NCBI GenBank assembly: GCA_017463125.1
Contig: JAFTPV010000017.1
Coordinates: forward strand, 62,001 to 126,000
Direction of reading: 5' to 3'
Length of the DNA stretch: 64,000 nucleotides
Source of the DNA: Clostridia bacterium
GTDB lineage: Bacteria; Bacillota; Clostridia; Oscillospirales; CAG-272
This document shows positions 27,224 to 34,639 of this stretch, one piece after another (positions within the stretch are counted from its first letter, which is position 1; each line of letters begins with the position of its first letter). A model generated the notes under the pieces. It was not told the DNA's origin. It was given only the letters and a program-made list of their open reading frames with translations, and did no database searches. Position numbers and translations under genes: made by a program.

Positions 27224-28063
27224 TCAATTCAAGCCTTCCGCAATTTTCTCAAGGTCTGCGATAGCTACCTTATAAAGATCCTCTTTAGGAGCCTGACCGT
27301 GCCACTCGCAAGCGTTCTCCATATAGGAAACGCCCTTGCCCTTAACGGACTTGGCAATAATCACGGTGGGCTTGCCCTTTACCGTCTTGGCCTCGGCAAA
27401 CGCCGCCTCTATATCGGAGAAATCGTGAGCATTTATTGAAATAACATGCCAGCCGAATGCGCGGAACTTCTCATCGTGAGGAGTGGGGTTCATTACCTCG
27501 GTGATAGGACCGTCTATCTGAAGGCCGTTCCAGTCAAGAACTGCAACGAGGTTGTCAAGCTTATAATGAGCGGCAAACATTGCTGCCTCCCATACCTGTC
27601 CCTCCTCGCTCTCACCGTCACCGAGAACCGTGTAAACGCGGTAATCCTGCTTATTAACCTTGCCCGAAAGAGCCATACCGCAAGCAGCAGAGAAGCCGAG
27701 TCCGAGCGAGCCTGTGGTCATATCAACGCCGGGTGTACCCTTCATATCCGGGTGACCTTGGAGATAAGAGGTGGTCTTTCTTAAGGTCTTAAGATCCTCC
27801 TTAGGAAAATATCCACGCTCCGCAAGAGTTGCGTAAAGTACAGGAGCCGTGTGTCCCTTCGAGAGCACGAAGCGATCGCGTCCCTCCGCCTTCGGATTTT
27901 TAGGATCAATGTTCATCTCCTCGAAATAGAGGTAGGTCATAACGTCAGCCATAGAGAGCGATCCACCGGGATGTCCGCAGCCTGCGTTATATACTCCCTC
28001 GATAACGCCGATACGGATATCGTTGGCAATCTTTGAGAGCTTAAGTTCTTTTGATTTATCCAT
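27224..28063 (-). CDS. Transketolase, N-terminal subunit
   Basis: This 279-residue protein carries the thiamine-diphosphate-binding half. The motif GDGESEEGQVWEAAMFAAHYKL followed by VAVLDWNG is the GDG-(25-30)-N cofactor site. GHPGGSLS near residue 30 and SKGHTAP near 69 are substrate-side elements. Splitting of transketolase into two adjacent genes is common in Clostridia and archaea. The pair has a good promoter 100 bases upstream and probably drives the following pyrH-polC run as well, since only 27 bases separate the C-terminal subunit from pyrH. Confidence 0.93.
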   Translation of the reverse strand: MDKSKELKLSKIANDIRIGVIEGVYNAGCGHPGGSLSMADVMTYLYFEEMNIDPKNPKAEGRDRFVLSKGHTAPVLYATLAERGYFPKEDLKTLRKTTSYLQGHPDMKGTPGVDMTTGSLGLGFSAACGMALSGKVNKQDYRVYTVLGDGESEEGQVWEAAMFAAHYKLDNLVAVLDWNGLQIDGPITEVMNPTPHDEKFRAFGWHVISINAHDFSDIEAAFAEAKTVKGKPTVIIAKSVKGKGVSYMENACEWHGQAPKEDLYKVAIADLEKIAEGLN

Positions 28064-28160
28064 TTTTACTCCAATCCGCCGCGTTTTGCGGCATTATGTA
28101 ATCTTGTTATTGACAAAGAATAAGGCTCAAAAAATGAGCATTCCTTCCATTGCTTCTATT

Positions 28161-28189
28161 ATTTTACTACATTATTTGTTAAAAGTCAA
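28161..28189 (-). promoter_or_regulatory. Promoter of the transketolase-pyrH-polC run
   Basis: TTGACT (28184-28189), 17 bases, TAAAAT (28161-28166) on the minus strand. The roughly 90-base leader contains two short hairpins (GCTCA/TGAGC and GCCGC/GCGGC). Confidence 0.65.
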
Positions 28190-28226
28190 TATATAATATA
28201 TAAAATTAATGCAAAAGGCGAAAAAG

Positions 28227-28258
28227 AAAAGGATGTCAAGTGAAATCAACATCCTTTT
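28227..28258 (-). terminator. Terminator of the multi-pass membrane protein gene
   Basis: AAAAGGATGT (28227-28236) pairs with ACATCCTTTT (28249-28258); the minus-strand 3' side continues TTTTCTTTTT. Confidence 0.8.
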
Positions 28259-28270
28259 AATATGTAAAAA

Positions 28271-28957
28271 TTAAAATCTGCGCCTTGTCTTTATCTGAAT
28301 GAAGGAGCCGAGCGCCGTTATCGCAACGGCAATAGCGATATTCGCCGGTGCGGGAAGAGCTACGAGGTAGCCAACTGCCATAACGGCAAGTCCGCCACCT
28401 ATGGCAGAGGTGAGGACCATCTCCGAATACTTACGGAATATGACAGTCACCGCAACGATGCCGAGTGCAACACCTCCAGAAATCATCATAGTCATAGGAA
28501 CGTCGCCAAGGCTTATCGCAAGAATATGATATACGGTAATGTATACCGAATAACCGATGCCTACGGAATAAACTATGTAATAAATCGGCAAACAAAGAAT
28601 CAAGAAAATGACCGCAAGAGCAATGCCTATTATCATCGGGTCAATCGTGAAGCCGTTAATGATACCCGAGAGAAATGCATTAAATCTCGGAGCAACGAAG
28701 GCCGCACCTCCCGCGTATCCAAAAACAACTGCACCTACGGCAATCGGTACTCCGATAAGCCTTCTGCCGAGAGTTGCAAAGAATACTGCAAGAGCGAAGA
28801 ATATTGCCGCAATAATAACCGGAGAAGCGTTAACGAAGAAGCTCCAGACGTATTGCATTATATTTTCCAGATTTGGATGAGTGAAGAGCTTGACCAAAAG
28901 CTCATATATATCTGCGAAATTAAATTGCGCAGTTATCAATTCTTGAAATTCAGGCAT
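28271..28957 (-). CDS. Multi-pass membrane protein of unknown function (TMEM198/DUF4203-like)
   Basis: A 228-residue protein with about seven hydrophobic segments, Gly/Ala-rich helices (VFGYAGGAAFVAP, AIGGGLAVMAVGYLVAL) and a short basic tail (KTRRRF). The layout of paired small helices with a cytosolic basic end resembles the TMEM198/DUF4203 type of membrane protein, but this is an impression only. The ATG at 28957 is preferred to a TTG one codon earlier; GAGG precedes both. It has its own terminator. No neighbour gives a hint of function. Confidence 0.7.
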   Translation of the reverse strand: MPEFQELITAQFNFADIYELLVKLFTHPNLENIMQYVWSFFVNASPVIIAAIFFALAVFFATLGRRLIGVPIAVGAVVFGYAGGAAFVAPRFNAFLSGIINGFTIDPMIIGIALAVIFLILCLPIYYIVYSVGIGYSVYITVYHILAISLGDVPMTMMISGGVALGIVAVTVIFRKYSEMVLTSAIGGGLAVMAVGYLVALPAPANIAIAVAITALGSFIQIKTRRRF

Positions 28958-29110
28958 CAATAACCTCTTTTCCGGCGCATAGCACTAGTTTTTTTATATT
29001 ATAACACGGGTAAGGTAAAAAGTCAAGCACATTTTGCATTTTTCTTTCTTATTATACAATATATGTACACAAAGCAATTGTTTTTAGCGGCATTTTTTCA
29101 AAAAAGGGGG

Positions 29111-29139
29111 TTGACATTTGCTACAAAGTGTGTTACAAT
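29111..29139 (+). promoter_or_regulatory. Promoter of the leader peptide-CNNM transcription unit
   Basis: TTGACA (29111-29116), 17 bases, TACAAT (29134-29139). The leader to the CNNM ATG at 29392 would be about 245 bases. The preceding part of the gap (28958-29110) shows only AT-rich sequence. Confidence 0.8.
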
Positions 29140-29191
29140 ATACGATACATAACGCTTTGATTTTCAAAGACGGACTTTTAACGGAGGAAAT

Positions 29192-29242
29192 ATGGACGAC
29201 GGCGCGGACGCGGATAATTGTCCCACTTGTACGGAAATATGA
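29192..29242 (+). CDS. Candidate 16-residue leader peptide MDDGADADNCPTCTEI
   Basis: A short frame of 16 codons plus TGA lies in the CNNM leader, 46 bases after the predicted transcription start. It has a GGAGG ribosome binding site (29183-29187) four bases before the ATG. The peptide is strongly acidic (four Asp and one Glu) and has a CPTC motif. Its stop is only eight bases before a terminator hairpin, the classical placement of an attenuator peptide. GTACGG occurs within its last codons (29229-29234) and again in the 3' arm of the terminator (29271-29276). Translation is not proven; the basis is position and ribosome binding site. Confidence 0.5.
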   Translation: MDDGADADNCPTCTEI

Positions 29243-29250
29243 TATTTGAT

Positions 29251-29290
29251 AGGCTTAGCCGCACTTTAAGGTACGGTTATGCCTTTTTTT
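29251..29290 (+). terminator. Leader terminator (attenuator) before the CNNM gene
   Basis: A 14-position stem with two mismatches (29251-29264 with 29271-29284), loop TTTAAG, runs into seven Ts. It lies after a promoter and a short peptide but before the only downstream gene, so it should act as a regulated or partial terminator. Confidence 0.7.
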
Positions 29291-29391
29291 GCTTTTTTCA
29301 AAAAAGTCTTTCTCATAAAAATCCCGGCTTTATGTAACAAAAATCAATTCAAACACAAATTTGAAAGGTAGAGTTAAAAGAAAAACTTATC

Positions 29392-30681
29392 ATGACAACA
29401 CAAATTATAATCATAGTGGTCTGTATAATTCTGTCAGGCTATTTCTCGGCAACCGAAACGGCGATGTCGACATTTAACAGGATAAGGATAAAGACCTTGG
29501 CTGAAAAGGGAAACAAAAATGCCCAGACCGTTTTGCGCCTATCCGACAACTATGATACATTGATTTCCACAATTCTGATTGGAAATAACATTGTAAATAT
29601 TCTTGCATCGTCAATGGGTACACTGCTTTTTGCTTCTCTTATAGCAAATCAAGACCTTGCGGCAACGGCATCGACCGTGACGCTCACTGTGGCAATTCTC
29701 GTTTTTGGTGAGATATCTCCAAAGACTATGGCGAAAAATTCTCCCGAATCATTTGCACTCTTCTCTGCTCCGATGATAAACGTACTGTACATAGTTCTCA
29801 AGCCCTTCACCCTGCTCTTCAAGCACTGGCAGAACCTTCTTGCACATCTTTTCAAAAAGGATGACGACCAGGGTATGACCGAAGAGGAGCTAATCTCTAT
29901 AATAGAGGAGGCCGAGGAGGACGGAGGAATCGACGAGGAGGAAGGAAACCTCATCAAGAGTGCTATTGAATTTGGCGATCTTGAGGTCGGCGATATTTTC
30001 ACGCCCCGTATTGACATTACAGCATTATCAATAAACGCTGACAAAACCGAGATTGCAAAAACCTTTGCCGAGTCCGGTTACTCGAGAATTCCGGTCTACG
30101 AAGACGATCTCGATAACGTTATCGGTATACTTTACTACAAGGACTTTTACACCAAGGCTTATAACAAGCCCCTTCCCATTACCGCTATAACGAAGCCCGT
30201 AATCTACGTTGCAAAGACACAGCCTGTAAACGAGCTTATGAAGGAGCTTCAGGAAAAGCAGCTTCACATGGCGGTCGTTACGGACGAATTCGGCTCTACG
30301 GCAGGTATCGTGACACTCGAGGATATTCTCGAGGAGATTGTCGGTGAGATATGGGATGAGCACGATGAAATAATCGAGGAAATCAAGGAAATCTCCGAAA
30401 AGGAATATATCGTTTCAGGTAAAGCAAACACAGATAAGCTCTTATCCACCCTCGACATTTACGTTGAAGAGGAAACCGAATCGGTAACCGTCAGCGGCTG
30501 GGCTATGGAGGCTCTCGGCAGAATCCCCGAGGTTGGCGACGTGTTTGAAGATAGAGGACTCAGAGTTGAGGTACTCGAGATGGACGGACGCAGAATAGAA
30601 AATGTTCGTATCACTGACATCAGGCCTTCTGATGACGATGAGGACGAGGAGCACGACGACTCCGATAGCGACAAGGATTAA
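29392..30681 (+). CDS. CNNM/CorC-family membrane protein with CBS domains
   Basis: A 429-residue protein of the HlyC/CorC group. Residues 1-135 form the CNNM (DUF21) domain with three to four membrane helices (SGYFSATETAMSTFNRIRI, NNIVNILASSMGTLL, LVFGEISPKTMAKNSPE). Residues about 195-320 hold two CBS domains that bind adenosine nucleotides (DIFTPRIDI, SRIPVYEDDLDNVIGILYYKD, MAVVTDEFGSTAGIVTLEDILEEIVGEI). Residues about 335-415 are the CorC/HlyC domain, and the tail is very acidic. Relatives are tied to magnesium (or cobalt/sodium) transport, often efflux. Substrate here is inferred. Expression probably passes the leader terminator at 29251-29290. Confidence 0.9.
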   Translation: MTTQIIIIVVCIILSGYFSATETAMSTFNRIRIKTLAEKGNKNAQTVLRLSDNYDTLISTILIGNNIVNILASSMGTLLFASLIANQDLAATASTVTLTVAILVFGEISPKTMAKNSPESFALFSAPMINVLYIVLKPFTLLFKHWQNLLAHLFKKDDDQGMTEEELISIIEEAEEDGGIDEEEGNLIKSAIEFGDLEVGDIFTPRIDITALSINADKTEIAKTFAESGYSRIPVYEDDLDNVIGILYYKDFYTKAYNKPLPITAITKPVIYVAKTQPVNELMKELQEKQLHMAVVTDEFGSTAGIVTLEDILEEIVGEIWDEHDEIIEEIKEISEKEYIVSGKANTDKLLSTLDIYVEEETESVTVSGWAMEALGRIPEVGDVFEDRGLRVEVLEMDGRRIENVRITDIRPSDDDEDEEHDDSDSDKD

Positions 30682-30808
30682 GCTTTATTCCTCTTTTTGA
30701 CAACCATATTTTACAAAAAGGGGTTGGCGCATTTAGGTGAAATCGAAAATGACTAAAAAGAAATAAAAACTCATTTTTAATAAATGAGCTAATAAATATT
30801 GTCTAAGG
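30682..30808. other. Intergenic sequence with inverted repeats after the CNNM gene
   Basis: CTCATTT (30770-30776) and AAATGAG can form a hairpin that is T-rich on the minus strand, and GAAAATGACT (30747-30756) is inverted as AGTCATTTTC at 30841-30850. No open frame with a ribosome binding site is present. I cannot assign a function; a transcript end for the CNNM gene is likely here. Confidence 0.4.
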
Positions 30809-30837
30809 TTGAAATTCTCCGAATTTCTCCGTTAAAT
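30809..30837 (+). promoter_or_regulatory. Possible promoter of a small RNA
   Basis: TTGAAA (30809-30814), 17 bases, TTAAAT (30832-30837). No protein gene follows on this strand before a strong terminator at 30946-30984. Confidence 0.4.
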
Positions 30838-30843
30838 TTGAGT

Positions 30844-30990
30844 CATTTTCTATTCGCGTTTCCCTCCCTCGACACACCTTTGTATGCCTCATGGTCGGGA
30901 GAACCCGAATTTTCCCTCTAAATCCTCCTATCCCCTTAATATTTTAATAGGCTAGCTCAAATTTTGCATTTGAGCTAGCCTATTAATTTT
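30844..30990 (+). ncRNA. Candidate C-rich small RNA with strong terminator
   Basis: A transcript from the promoter at 30809-30837 would be about 147 bases and end at a 17-bp hairpin followed by AATTTTT. It has no ribosome binding site or frame. It shows a short stem TCGGG-AGAA-CCCGA (30896-30909) and several C/U-rich stretches including TTTCCCTCCCTC and AATCCTCCTATCCCC, which are complementary to ribosome binding sites. Such exposed C-rich motifs are typical of Firmicute trans-acting RNAs of the RsaE or CsfG kind. It is a hypothesis from sequence only. Confidence 0.35.
30946..30990. terminator. Strong bidirectional terminator before spoVB
   Basis: A perfect 17-bp stem (30946-30962 with 30968-30984) with a five-base loop, followed by AATTTTT on the plus side. 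It ends the minus-strand flippase gene and any plus-strand transcript. Confidence 0.85.
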
Positions 30991-31007
30991 TATGCAGAGG
31001 TTATCGG

Positions 31008-32534
31008 TTACGCATTACCGTAATTTTCAATACCCTTCTCAGATTTGATGGATTTAATTCTAGTAAGACTTATCAGAAACACGGTTATAGCAGCAGAAAA
31101 TAGCATTTTGAAAATCAGCCACACCGGTCTTACGCTGCTACCGCTAAATTTGAAGAGAAAGTCCGCAAGGTACGAGGCAACAGCAGAGGCAGCAAGCGGA
31201 ATAAGTGCCGCCCTCTTAATATCCAACTTAAATTTTATCTTACTTTTTAGGCGTAAAAACGATAGCAGAAAATTATATCCTTCCATTATAACTATAACTA
31301 TGGCGTAGCCGGATATTCCCATCACTGGAATTAGCAGCCATACGAGTATAACGGAAAGGAGAGAGTCGGTTATATTCACCCACATCGAATAGACCTGCTC
31401 GCCAATGCCCTTTAACATAGAATCGGTTACGTGATCTAGGTACATTATCGGTATTACGGGCGCAAGCATTGATATATACTGCCCGACGTCGTAGGAGTGG
31501 TATATAACGTAGCCAAGTTCCTCGGAAAATGAGTATATCAGCGCGCCTATCGCGATAGCGTAGGTTAGAGTCGTATTCAAAGCAGAGCTTGCTATCCTAT
31601 CCATCCGCCTACGGCGCCCTGCCGACATATCCTCGGCAAACTCCGGAACGAGTAATCCCGAGAAGGAGGAAAGAGGGGACATAGGATACATAACTACAGG
31701 CAAAGCCATACCGTGAAGCAGGCCGTAATTCGAGTAAGCCTCACCGTTGCTCTCTCCTCTGTACATTAGACGACGCGGTATCAGAATATGCTCAAGGGTG
31801 AGAAGAGCCGAGCGTACATAGGCTGAAAAGGCTATCGGCAGGGCGGTTTTTACAACCTCGCGCATCTCATCGCTCTTTTTTTCACCCTCCCTACGCGTCT
31901 TTTTTCTATCGTATAGGTATTCACAAAAAATCAGGACGAAGGCAAATATTTCGGTTGCCGTTATTCCAAGACAAAGTGCTGCAACGGCGGAGGCTACTCC
32001 CTCTGCCGACATTTTTATTACCAATATGACAGTCAGGGCGATTTTTGCTATTTGGGCAAGCACCTGCACCGTTGCATTGAAGCCTACCCTCTTTACCCCG
32101 ACGAAATAGCCCGAGAACACCGAGCCGAGCGCTATCGGCACGAGAGAAAACGCAAGCACCTTTAAGGAGATTATGCTTCTTTGGTCAAAGAGTATATGCT
32201 CGCCCAAAAAATCGGCACCGAAAAATAGTATAAGAGATGCCGATATACCAAAAAGCATAGCGTAAACGAGCGCCGAGCGTAAAACGGAGCCAACACCGCG
32301 TACTCCCTCACCGATAGCCGAGGCAACGAGTCGGGTGACCGTCAGACTGATGCCCGAGGTAGCAAAGGTCACGGCAAAGGAGTATACCGTCATAACGATC
32401 GTGTAAAGCCCCGTTCCCTCCGTCCCCACAGCCGCCGTGACGAAGGCACCAAAAAACATTGAAACGGTACGCATAGCAAGCGCTACAGCCGTCAGCATCA
32501 TTCCTCTTTGGAAAAACTTTAATTTTGAATTCAT
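31008..32534 (-). CDS. SpoVB-like lipid flippase of the MOP/MATE superfamily
   Basis: A roughly 508-residue membrane protein with about 14 helices. The N-terminal signature GTEGTGLYTIVMTVYSFAVTFATSGISLTVTRLVA is typical for stage V sporulation protein B and the related lipid II or polysaccharide flippases. Such proteins move lipid-linked wall precursors across the membrane, and SpoVB is needed for spore cortex in bacilli. The ATG at 32534 follows TTGAGG; a TTG three codons earlier is an alternative start. A terminator hairpin lies only 27 bases upstream of the ATG, leaving no room for a promoter downstream of it. The start of this lineage's sporulation gene set is suggested but a vegetative flippase role is possible. 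Confidence 0.8.
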   Translation of the reverse strand: MNSKLKFFQRGMMLTAVALAMRTVSMFFGAFVTAAVGTEGTGLYTIVMTVYSFAVTFATSGISLTVTRLVASAIGEGVRGVGSVLRSALVYAMLFGISASLILFFGADFLGEHILFDQRSIISLKVLAFSLVPIALGSVFSGYFVGVKRVGFNATVQVLAQIAKIALTVILVIKMSAEGVASAVAALCLGITATEIFAFVLIFCEYLYDRKKTRREGEKKSDEMREVVKTALPIAFSAYVRSALLTLEHILIPRRLMYRGESNGEAYSNYGLLHGMALPVVMYPMSPLSSFSGLLVPEFAEDMSAGRRRRMDRIASSALNTTLTYAIAIGALIYSFSEELGYVIYHSYDVGQYISMLAPVIPIMYLDHVTDSMLKGIGEQVYSMWVNITDSLLSVILVWLLIPVMGISGYAIVIVIMEGYNFLLSFLRLKSKIKFKLDIKRAALIPLAASAVASYLADFLFKFSGSSVRPVWLIFKMLFSAAITVFLISLTRIKSIKSEKGIENYGNA

Positions 32535-32560
32535 AAGCCTCAACCCCGGGGCCGAAAAAT

Positions 32561-32600
32561 AAAAAAGGAAAAGCCCCTCATAAAAGAATATGAGAAGCTT
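32561..32600 (-). terminator. Terminator between the Cof phosphatase gene and spoVB
   Basis: A 12-pair stem with two wobble pairs (32571-32582 with 32589-32600) and a six-base loop is followed on the minus strand by TTTCCTTTTTTATTTTT. It could attenuate the spoVB-like gene. Confidence 0.7.
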
Positions 32601-32625
32601 CTTTCGATAATTCCCAAAGAAAATA

Positions 32626-33453
32626 TCACTTTATATAATTTTCAAGAATATATTTTGCCGAGTGCTCCTCGTTTGAGCATATTACTGCATCAGCGACAGA
32701 AATAAGCTCGGGCATTGAGTTTTTCATAGCCAGTCCAATACCCGCTTTCGTAACCATTTCTATATCGTTTTTTGAGTCACCGACGGCTATCACCTCGGAA
32801 ATATCTATTTCTAAAAGAGCGGCAAGGCAAGAAAGCGCATTTCCCTTACCTGCTTGTTTATAGTATACCTCTATATTGTTTTTTTCCGATGACGCAACCT
32901 TCACCTCTCCGAGAGCGAGAAGGCGCTCCACACATTCCCGAAGCTCATTTTGGCTATGGAAGAAAACGCACATAAGCTCAACGGCGTTACCGTCAAGGGC
33001 ATATTCAAGGCAATCGTCTACAGGCTCGCCCTTATCGTTCATCAATTTTTCAAAGGCGGCGGTAACGTTATTGTAAAGATACGTTTCGTGGTCACGCTTT
33101 GAGCCGTCAAGATAAAGCCTACCGTCCTTATGGGTCATTGGCACTATCTCGTAATCCTTAAGTATATCAACGCATTTTTTAACTACGCTCATCGGCATAT
33201 AGTTTTTTACAACAGCCTCGCCGCTTTTTCTGTCGTATATAACTGCTCCGTCAGAGCAAGAAATATATCTTATACTCGGGGTATTCATAATCTCGTCGGG
33301 TAGCTCTGAAAAGCACCTGCCGGTAGACGCAACGAAATGCACGCCAAGCTCAACCATCTCTTGAATAGCGGAGCGGTTTTCTTCGCTGATAATTTTTTTG
33401 TTATCAAGAAGAGTTCCATCAAGATCGCTGACGACAACTTTATAACGTTTCAT
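32626..33453 (-). CDS. Cof-type HAD-superfamily sugar-phosphate phosphatase
   Basis: A 275-residue HAD IIB hydrolase. Motif I is SDLDGTLLD (residues 9-17), motif II is ASTGR (about 42-46), and motifs III and IV are near KGNAL and GDSKNDIEM, where the aspartates bind magnesium. The cap domain between about 85 and 200 sets the substrate. Members act on sugar phosphates, pyridoxal phosphate or flavin phosphates. No specific substrate can be read from the sequence. It has its own promoter and is followed by a terminator. Confidence 0.88.
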   Translation of the reverse strand: MKRYKVVVSDLDGTLLDNKKIISEENRSAIQEMVELGVHFVASTGRCFSELPDEIMNTPSIRYISCSDGAVIYDRKSGEAVVKNYMPMSVVKKCVDILKDYEIVPMTHKDGRLYLDGSKRDHETYLYNNVTAAFEKLMNDKGEPVDDCLEYALDGNAVELMCVFFHSQNELRECVERLLALGEVKVASSEKNNIEVYYKQAGKGNALSCLAALLEIDISEVIAVGDSKNDIEMVTKAGIGLAMKNSMPELISVADAVICSNEEHSAKYILENYIK

Positions 33454-33514
33454 TTTTTATTTCCTTGTTATATCCTCACAGTTACTGTCGGAGCAAAGCC
33501 CCATCCAATAACAT

Positions 33515-33543
33515 ATTATATCACAAATAAAGCACTGAGTAAA
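33515..33543 (-). promoter_or_regulatory. Promoter of the Cof phosphatase gene
   Basis: TTTACT (33538-33543), 17 bases, TATAAT (33515-33520) on the minus strand. Confidence 0.65.
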
Positions 33544-33581
33544 GCCCCTCAAAAAAATTTTTACTTTTTTTCTAAAAGCAC

Positions 33582-33610
33582 TTGCTTTTTTTAGTTTTGT
33601 ATGTTATAAT
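33582..33610 (+). promoter_or_regulatory. Promoter of rpmB
   Basis: TTGCTT (33582-33587), 17 bases, TATAAT (33605-33610), followed by a GGAGGT site before the ATG at 33689. Confidence 0.7.
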
Positions 33611-33688
33611 ATCAACTGCTGATTTGTGTAATCAAATAAATTTATATAAAATTACGCTCGCAAGAGCGGGATTTTTGGAGGTGTCAAA

Positions 33689-33874
33689 ATGGCTAAGTGC
33701 AGTATCTGCGGAAAGGGCGTTACCTTCGGACATAACGTTTCTCACTCCAACCGCAAGACAAACAGAACCTGGAAGCCCAACATTCGTAGAGTTAAGGCTA
33801 AAGTAAACGGCGCTAACACTACTGTTTATGTTTGCTCCCGTTGCCTTCGCTCCGGTAAGGTTGAGCGTATTTAA
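33689..33874 (+). CDS. rpmB: 50S ribosomal protein L28 (zinc-binding C+ form)
   Basis: A 61-residue basic ribosomal protein. The start MAKCSICGKGVTFGHNVSHSNRKTNR is a clear L28 signature. Four cysteines in two CxxC pairs (Cys4, Cys7, Cys49, Cys52) make a zinc ribbon, so this is the zinc-containing form. Bacteria often have a cysteine-free copy for zinc starvation, but none is seen here. The gene is monocistronic, with its own promoter and a strong terminator right after the stop. Confidence 0.97.
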   Translation: MAKCSICGKGVTFGHNVSHSNRKTNRTWKPNIRRVKAKVNGANTTVYVCSRCLRSGKVERI

Positions 33875-33880
33875 GGTTTC

Positions 33881-33912
33881 AAAAAACTCTGCTGATAAAG
33901 GCAGAGTTTTTT
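33881..33912 (+). terminator. Terminator of rpmB
   Basis: AAAAAACTCTGC (33881-33892) pairs with GCAGAGTTTTTT (33901-33912). The next plus-strand gene starts only about ten bases later. Confidence 0.9.
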
Positions 33913-33922
33913 GCTTTATGCT

Positions 33923-34639
33923 ATGATAAGTGCGTTAGTTGACGAAAGAATCAGCAGAGAATGTGAGCGAGGACTCACGAAAGCAGGCTTCCGTCCGATA
34001 AAGCTGCCGAGATCGAGGGCTCTGGCAGAAGCGATAGCCTCACACCCCGATACGCTTCTTTTCTATCACGAGGGAAGAATAATAACGAGTGCTGACTACT
34101 GCGACGAGGCGGCTTACGTCTTTTCTGATATACGTGAGCTCCACCCCGATATTAAAATCAGCTTTACCGCCGACTCCTTCGGCAAAAAATATCCGCACGA
34201 CGTACCGTTTAACTCTATCGTTCTCAAAAACAAGCTTTTCGCCAAGGCAGATACTCTGTCGGAGGCGATAAAGAGCTATGCAGCGGAGCAGTGTCTATGT
34301 ATCGTCAACACAAGGCAGGGATATCCCGCCTGTGCAACCCTCGCCTTAAATTCAAACGAGGTAATAACAGCCGACAAGGGTCTTGCCGAAATATATAAAA
34401 GCGAAGGTATAGCCGTTACGCTTATTGAAAGCGGAGATATTTCTCTGCCTCCGTATGACTACGGCTTTATCGGCGGAGCGTCCGGTGTATTTGATGGACG
34501 AGTGTATTTCTTCGGCGACTATAAAAAGCATAAAAGTGCATCACTTATAGAGTCTGCTATTCTGCGCGCAGGACTTACGCCAATCTCGCTCTCTGACGAG
34601 CCTCTTTCAGACCTCGGGGGAATTATCTTTATCAAATAA
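33923..34639 (+). CDS. GME-fold (DUF6873-like) uncharacterised protein
   Basis: A 238-residue soluble protein. The pattern LTKAGFRPIKLP, SHPDTLLFYHEGRII, the NTRQGYPACATLALN segment, ITADKGLAEIYKSEGI and PPYDYGFIGGASGVFDGRVYFFGD is what I associate with the clostridial family named DUF6873, predicted to have the guanidine-modifying-enzyme fold. The Cys in QGYPACA may be catalytic. Function is unknown. The ATG at 33923 has no good ribosome binding site, and a TTG at 33911 is the alternative. The gene begins right at the rpmB terminator, so it may be expressed by read-through. Its 3' end overlaps the converging YtvI-like gene by 33 bases. Confidence 0.7.
   Translation: MISALVDERISRECERGLTKAGFRPIKLPRSRALAEAIASHPDTLLFYHEGRIITSADYCDEAAYVFSDIRELHPDIKISFTADSFGKKYPHDVPFNSIVLKNKLFAKADTLSEAIKSYAAEQCLCIVNTRQGYPACATLALNSNEVITADKGLAEIYKSEGIAVTLIESGDISLPPYDYGFIGGASGVFDGRVYFFGDYKKHKSASLIESAILRAGLTPISLSDEPLSDLGGIIFIK

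Noticed and set aside
28961..29391. Known metal riboswitch (yybP-ykoY or M-box) before the CNNM gene
   Set aside because: I could not find the conserved core motifs of either class; a leader peptide with terminator explains the sequence better.
30682..31007. 6S RNA, SRP RNA, RNase P RNA or tmRNA in the gap before spoVB
   Set aside because: None of the conserved core motifs of these RNAs is visible on either strand.
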